Positions 61,420 through 64,000 of a DNA stretch of 64,000 nt are shown here, one piece after another. The notes below the pieces were generated by a model that was given only the letters and a program-made list of their open reading frames with translations, had not been told where the DNA came from and did no database searches. How positions within the stretch are numbered: position 1 is the first letter of the stretch; each line of letters starts with the position of its first letter. The stretch is from Mycolicibacterium lutetiense (lineage in GTDB: Bacteria > Actinomycetota > Actinomycetes > Mycobacteriales > Mycobacteriaceae), in the NCBI RefSeq assembly GCF_017876775.1, contig NZ_JAGIOP010000002.1, positions 4,030,001-4,094,000 of the forward strand, in the 5' to 3' direction. The position numbers and the translations under genes are program-made.

Positions 61420-61825
61420 TGCCGGGCGTGTCGTCGCGTCCGTCTGATGACGTTCGAGTGTTAGCCCCGACGGGCCGGCCCGATCGCTCGTGAAGCGCCA
61501 CATGGCGAGTGTGTTGTGCCTACGCGCACGGCTTGTGGCCGCCTCGACACGACTACCCGTCGATGGTGATTGAAACTGTGTAGTTGCTGGGCATTTAGCC
61601 CCGATAATGACATTGCGTTGGTCCCGGGGTGGTATGCCGGCCGCGCGTGGAGGCGCCGCGTCGAGCGGGATGTCCGCCTCTCTCGGAAGGCTGGCTGTCG
61701 CAGCGCGGAGCGTCCCGCCTCCGTTTGCGCGCCCCGATGGCCGCAGCGGAGCACCCCTTGTCTGGCCTTGGTCGGTGGCCAGGCGCAGACTTTTCGCCGT
61801 AATCACGGTCCGTGGGTAGCCCAAA
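61420..61825. repeat. 406-bp direct repeat, left copy (long target-site duplication)
   Basis: This stretch recurs immediately right of the insertion sequence at 63585-63990, at a constant offset of 2165 bases. Its ends are exact: the base before and the base after differ between the copies. Predicted translations of both copies are identical. It contains no convincing gene. The layout, element plus identical flanks, is that of a target-site duplication. Confidence 0.85.
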
Positions 61826-61839
61826 CCTGACTTAGGACA
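61826..61839. repeat. Left terminal inverted repeat of the insertion sequence
   Basis: CCTGACTTAGGACA, the exact complement of the right end. The bases that follow it differ from the right end, so the repeat is 14 bp. Confidence 0.85.
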
Positions 61840-61932
61840 CGGTGTGGGGATTTTCCGATTGGCAGCGCTGTGACCTGGTTGTTTGGGTAATAGAGTGTGC
61901 TGTTTGGGGTACTAGGCCGGTAGGTTCAGGCG

Positions 61933-63564
61933 GTGGCGTACGTGCGGAAAGTGCGCACGACCTCCGGCGCGGTCGCGGTGCAGGTCGCGCGCAAGGACAG
62001 CGGCCGAGTGGTGATTCTGGCCCATCTTGGTTCCGCACATACTGATGCTGAACTGGGCATTCTGCTGGAGCAGGCGCGGCAGATCGTCGCTGGTGGCCAG
62101 CACGCCCTCGATATCGAGGTGGCCGCACGAGCTCAGTTGCTGACCGATGTTGGCGACTATCGGGTGCCGGCGCTGGTGGACGTGCCGCAGCCCAAGTCCG
62201 CCCCGCTGGCACCGCCCGGCCGAACGACGGCCACCCATTCTCGACTGCTCTACGACGTGATCGGCGGGGTCTATGACTGGCTGGGCTTTGACGATGTCGC
62301 CGATCGGGTGTTCCGGGATCTGGTGATCGCCCGGATAGTGGAGCCGACCAGCAAGCTCGACGCCAACCGGGTGTTGACCGATCTGGGCGTAAATACGGTG
62401 TCCTACCGCACAATTCAACGTCACCTCGACCAGATGGGGGCGGGCAAGTATCGGGATCTGATCGCCGAGAAGTGCTTTGCCTATGCCACCGACTGCGGCG
62501 GCCTGAGCCTGCTCCTTTATGACGTGACGACCCTGTACTTCGAGGCCGAGTCCGAGGATGACCTGCGCAAGGTTGGCTACTCCAAAGAGCGCCGGGTCGA
62601 TCCGCAGATCGTGGTGGGCCTGCTGGTGGACCGGACCGGGTTCCCACTGGAAATCGGCTGCTACGAAGGCAATACCGCTGAAACGACCACCATCGTCCCG
62701 ATCGTCAAAGGCTTCCTCGAACGCCACAGGTTGGACGGCACTCCGATGGTCGTGGCTGCTGATGCCGGCATGCTCTCAGCAACCAACCTCAACGCCCTCG
62801 ACGAGCTCGGATTGTCGTTCATCGTCGGCTCCCGCTCCACCAAGGCTCCTGGGGATCTGGAATCCCATTTCCATTGGAACGGTGATGTTTTCGCCGACGG
62901 GCAGATCATCGACACTGTTACACCGCGGCACGGCAACGCGAAAGTCAACAACACCGCGCTGCGGGCTGAACCGGTCTGGGATCCCCAGGCCCATCCGGGT
63001 GCGTGGCGGTCGATCTGGGCATACTCGGCCAAACGGGCACGGCGTGACCAGAAGACCCTGGCCGCCCAAGAGGCCCGCGCCCGCGCCATCATCGAGGGCG
63101 AAAAGAAGGTCAAATCAGCACGATTCGTCAAAATCCGCGGCGATGACCGCAGTTTTGATGAGGCCAGCCTGGCTCGCGCGCAATCCCTGGTCGGACTCAA
63201 GGGCTACGTCACCAACGTGCCGGGGGAATTGATGCCGGCCGGCGAGGTGATCGCCAAGTACCACGACCTGTGGCACGTCGAGAAATCGTTTCGAATGTCC
63301 AAAAGCGACCTCCGTGCCCGGCCGATGTTTCACTACACCCGCGACGCCATCGAGGCGCACCTGACCATCGTGTTTACCGCCCTGGCTGTCTCCCACGCCA
63401 TCCAGGCACGTACCGGGCTGTCCATCGGCAAGGTCGTCAAGCAGCTCCGGCCGCTGCGCAGCGCCACCATCAGCATCAACGGTGCCATCCAGACCTTCCC
63501 ACCGGAAGTCCCCACCGCCCAACGCGAAATCCTGGCCCACCTCGGTATCAAACCGGGGTACTAG
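61933..63564 (+). CDS. Transposase, IS1634 family (IS4-like superfamily)
   Basis: A 543-residue DDE transposase. The first catalytic Asp is at 197 in LLLYDVTTLYF, the second at 277 in VVAADAGML, and the Glu is in the C-terminal YHDLWHVEKSFRMSKSDL (near residue 435), the Y-(x)-E-(x)-K/R type signature of the IS4 superfamily. Between the second Asp and the Glu lies a long insertion, as expected for IS1634 members. GTG at 61933 gives MAYVRKVRTT; the frame is uninterrupted. It fills nearly the whole element, ending 20 bases before the right inverted repeat. No helper gene is present. Confidence 0.9.
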   Translation: MAYVRKVRTTSGAVAVQVARKDSGRVVILAHLGSAHTDAELGILLEQARQIVAGGQHALDIEVAARAQLLTDVGDYRVPALVDVPQPKSAPLAPPGRTTATHSRLLYDVIGGVYDWLGFDDVADRVFRDLVIARIVEPTSKLDANRVLTDLGVNTVSYRTIQRHLDQMGAGKYRDLIAEKCFAYATDCGGLSLLLYDVTTLYFEAESEDDLRKVGYSKERRVDPQIVVGLLVDRTGFPLEIGCYEGNTAETTTIVPIVKGFLERHRLDGTPMVVAADAGMLSATNLNALDELGLSFIVGSRSTKAPGDLESHFHWNGDVFADGQIIDTVTPRHGNAKVNNTALRAEPVWDPQAHPGAWRSIWAYSAKRARRDQKTLAAQEARARAIIEGEKKVKSARFVKIRGDDRSFDEASLARAQSLVGLKGYVTNVPGELMPAGEVIAKYHDLWHVEKSFRMSKSDLRARPMFHYTRDAIEAHLTIVFTALAVSHAIQARTGLSIGKVVKQLRPLRSATISINGAIQTFPPEVPTAQREILAHLGIKPGY

Positions 63565-63570
63565 GCCAAA

Positions 63571-63584
63571 TGTCCTAAGTCAGG
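63571..63584. repeat. Right terminal inverted repeat of the insertion sequence
   Basis: TGTCCTAAGTCAGG, complementary to the left end at all 14 positions. It begins 7 bases after the transposase stop codon. Confidence 0.85.
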
Positions 63585-63990
63585 TGCCGGGCGTGTCGTC
63601 GCGTCCGTCTGATGACGTTCGAGTGTTAGCCCCGACGGGCCGGCCCGATCGCTCGTGAAGCGCCACATGGCGAGTGTGTTGTGCCTACGCGCACGGCTTG
63701 TGGCCGCCTCGACACGACTACCCGTCGATGGTGATTGAAACTGTGTAGTTGCTGGGCATTTAGCCCCGATAATGACATTGCGTTGGTCCCGGGGTGGTAT
63801 GCCGGCCGCGCGTGGAGGCGCCGCGTCGAGCGGGATGTCCGCCTCTCTCGGAAGGCTGGCTGTCGCAGCGCGGAGCGTCCCGCCTCCGTTTGCGCGCCCC
63901 GATGGCCGCAGCGGAGCACCCCTTGTCTGGCCTTGGTCGGTGGCCAGGCGCAGACTTTTCGCCGTAATCACGGTCCGTGGGTAGCCCAAA
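63585..63990. repeat. 406-bp direct repeat, right copy (long target-site duplication)
   Basis: Second copy of 61420-61825. It starts immediately after the right inverted repeat and ends 10 bases before the window edge, where the sequence departs from the left copy (TCGGCG instead of the element start). No gene is recognised within it. Confidence 0.85.
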
Positions 63991-64000
63991 TCGGCGTTTC

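Larger units (their letters stand above)
61826..63584 (+). mobile_element. Insertion sequence of the IS1634 family (IS1549-like), 1759 bp
   Basis: The element runs from CCTGACTTAGGACA at 61826-61839 to the exact complement at 63571-63584, giving 14-bp terminal inverted repeats around one transposase gene. It is flanked by 406-bp direct repeats. IS1634 and the mycobacterial IS1549 are known for unusually long, variable target duplications, which fits. It appears complete and therefore possibly active. Confidence 0.88.

Noticed and set aside
61238..61819. Small proteins in and before the 406-bp repeat
   Set aside because: The frames lack ribosome-binding sites and recognisable patterns and overlap one another on both strands; they recur in the second copy only because the DNA is duplicated.

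Overview
The window is high-GC actinobacterial DNA, most likely from a rapidly growing Mycobacterium (Mycolicibacterium). This rests on a steroid-catabolic gene set in the order known from mycobacteria, boxes matching the KstR and KstR2 repressors, a Ddn-type F420 enzyme, mycofactocin-type short-chain dehydrogenases, WxG / YxxxD proteins typical of type VII secretion, and an IS1634/IS1549-like insertion sequence. Everything is read by eye; no database search or structure calculation was run.

Layout. (1) 1-9.3 kb, accessory catabolism: a P450 tail; a tightly overlapping minus-strand operon (two mycofactocin-type SDRs, a double CMD-domain protein, a frameshifted aldehyde dehydrogenase) facing a TetR gene across two tandem palindromes; an alpha/beta hydrolase; and an IclR regulator facing a CoA-transferase pair plus MFS permease across a 25-bp palindrome. 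(2) 9.3-22.3 kb, KstR2-type genes for steroid rings C and D: aspB, fadE33, fadE32, fadE31, fadD3 on the minus strand, fadE30 and ipdF on the plus strand, then kstR2 and fadA6. A two-component system with a membrane protein sits between ipdF and kstR2. (3) 22.4-30.7 kb, a complete nitrate-respiration set, narGHJI followed by narK, interrupting the ring C/D genes. (4) 31-36.4 kb, ipdC, ipdB, ipdA, echA20 and two divergent SDRs around a third KstR2 box. (5) 36.5-39.6 kb, two tandem paralogous secreted histidine-phosphatase-type proteins. (6) 39.8-48 kb, KstR-type side-chain genes: fadA5, an NTF2-like gene and ddn on the minus strand; cyp125, fadE28, fadE29, chsH2, chsH1, ltp2 on the plus strand. 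(7) 48.1-51.4 kb, a two-gene type-VII-like pair and a DUF559-like gene surrounded by a family of palindromic repeats. (8) 51.4-56.8 kb, hsd4B-kstD facing hsaE-hsaG-hsaF across a KstR box. (9) 56.8-64 kb, a secreted esterase, a RecQ-like helicase carrying a phosphoribosyltransferase-like tail, and an insertion sequence flanked by identical 406-bp direct repeats.

How it works together. Cyp125 and FadA5/ChsE1-E2/ChsH1-H2/Ltp2 shorten the cholesterol side chain. KstD desaturates ring A, and HsaE/G/F turn the ring A/B-derived fragment into central metabolites. FadD3, FadE30, IpdF, EchA20, IpdC, IpdAB and FadA6 dismantle rings C and D. KstR and KstR2 boxes sit at the divergent promoters. Several of these promoters appear to give leaderless mRNAs with nearly identical geometry.

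Most interesting points: the shared architecture of the repressor box, -10 element and start codon; the insertion sequence with very long target duplications; the type-VII-like pair inside the steroid locus; the palindrome family around the DUF559-like gene; the helicase-phosphoribosyltransferase fusion; the twin operators at 4.1 kb; the nitrate operon embedded in the steroid genes; and a recurring terminator hairpin whose stem edge carries GAGCAGAC.
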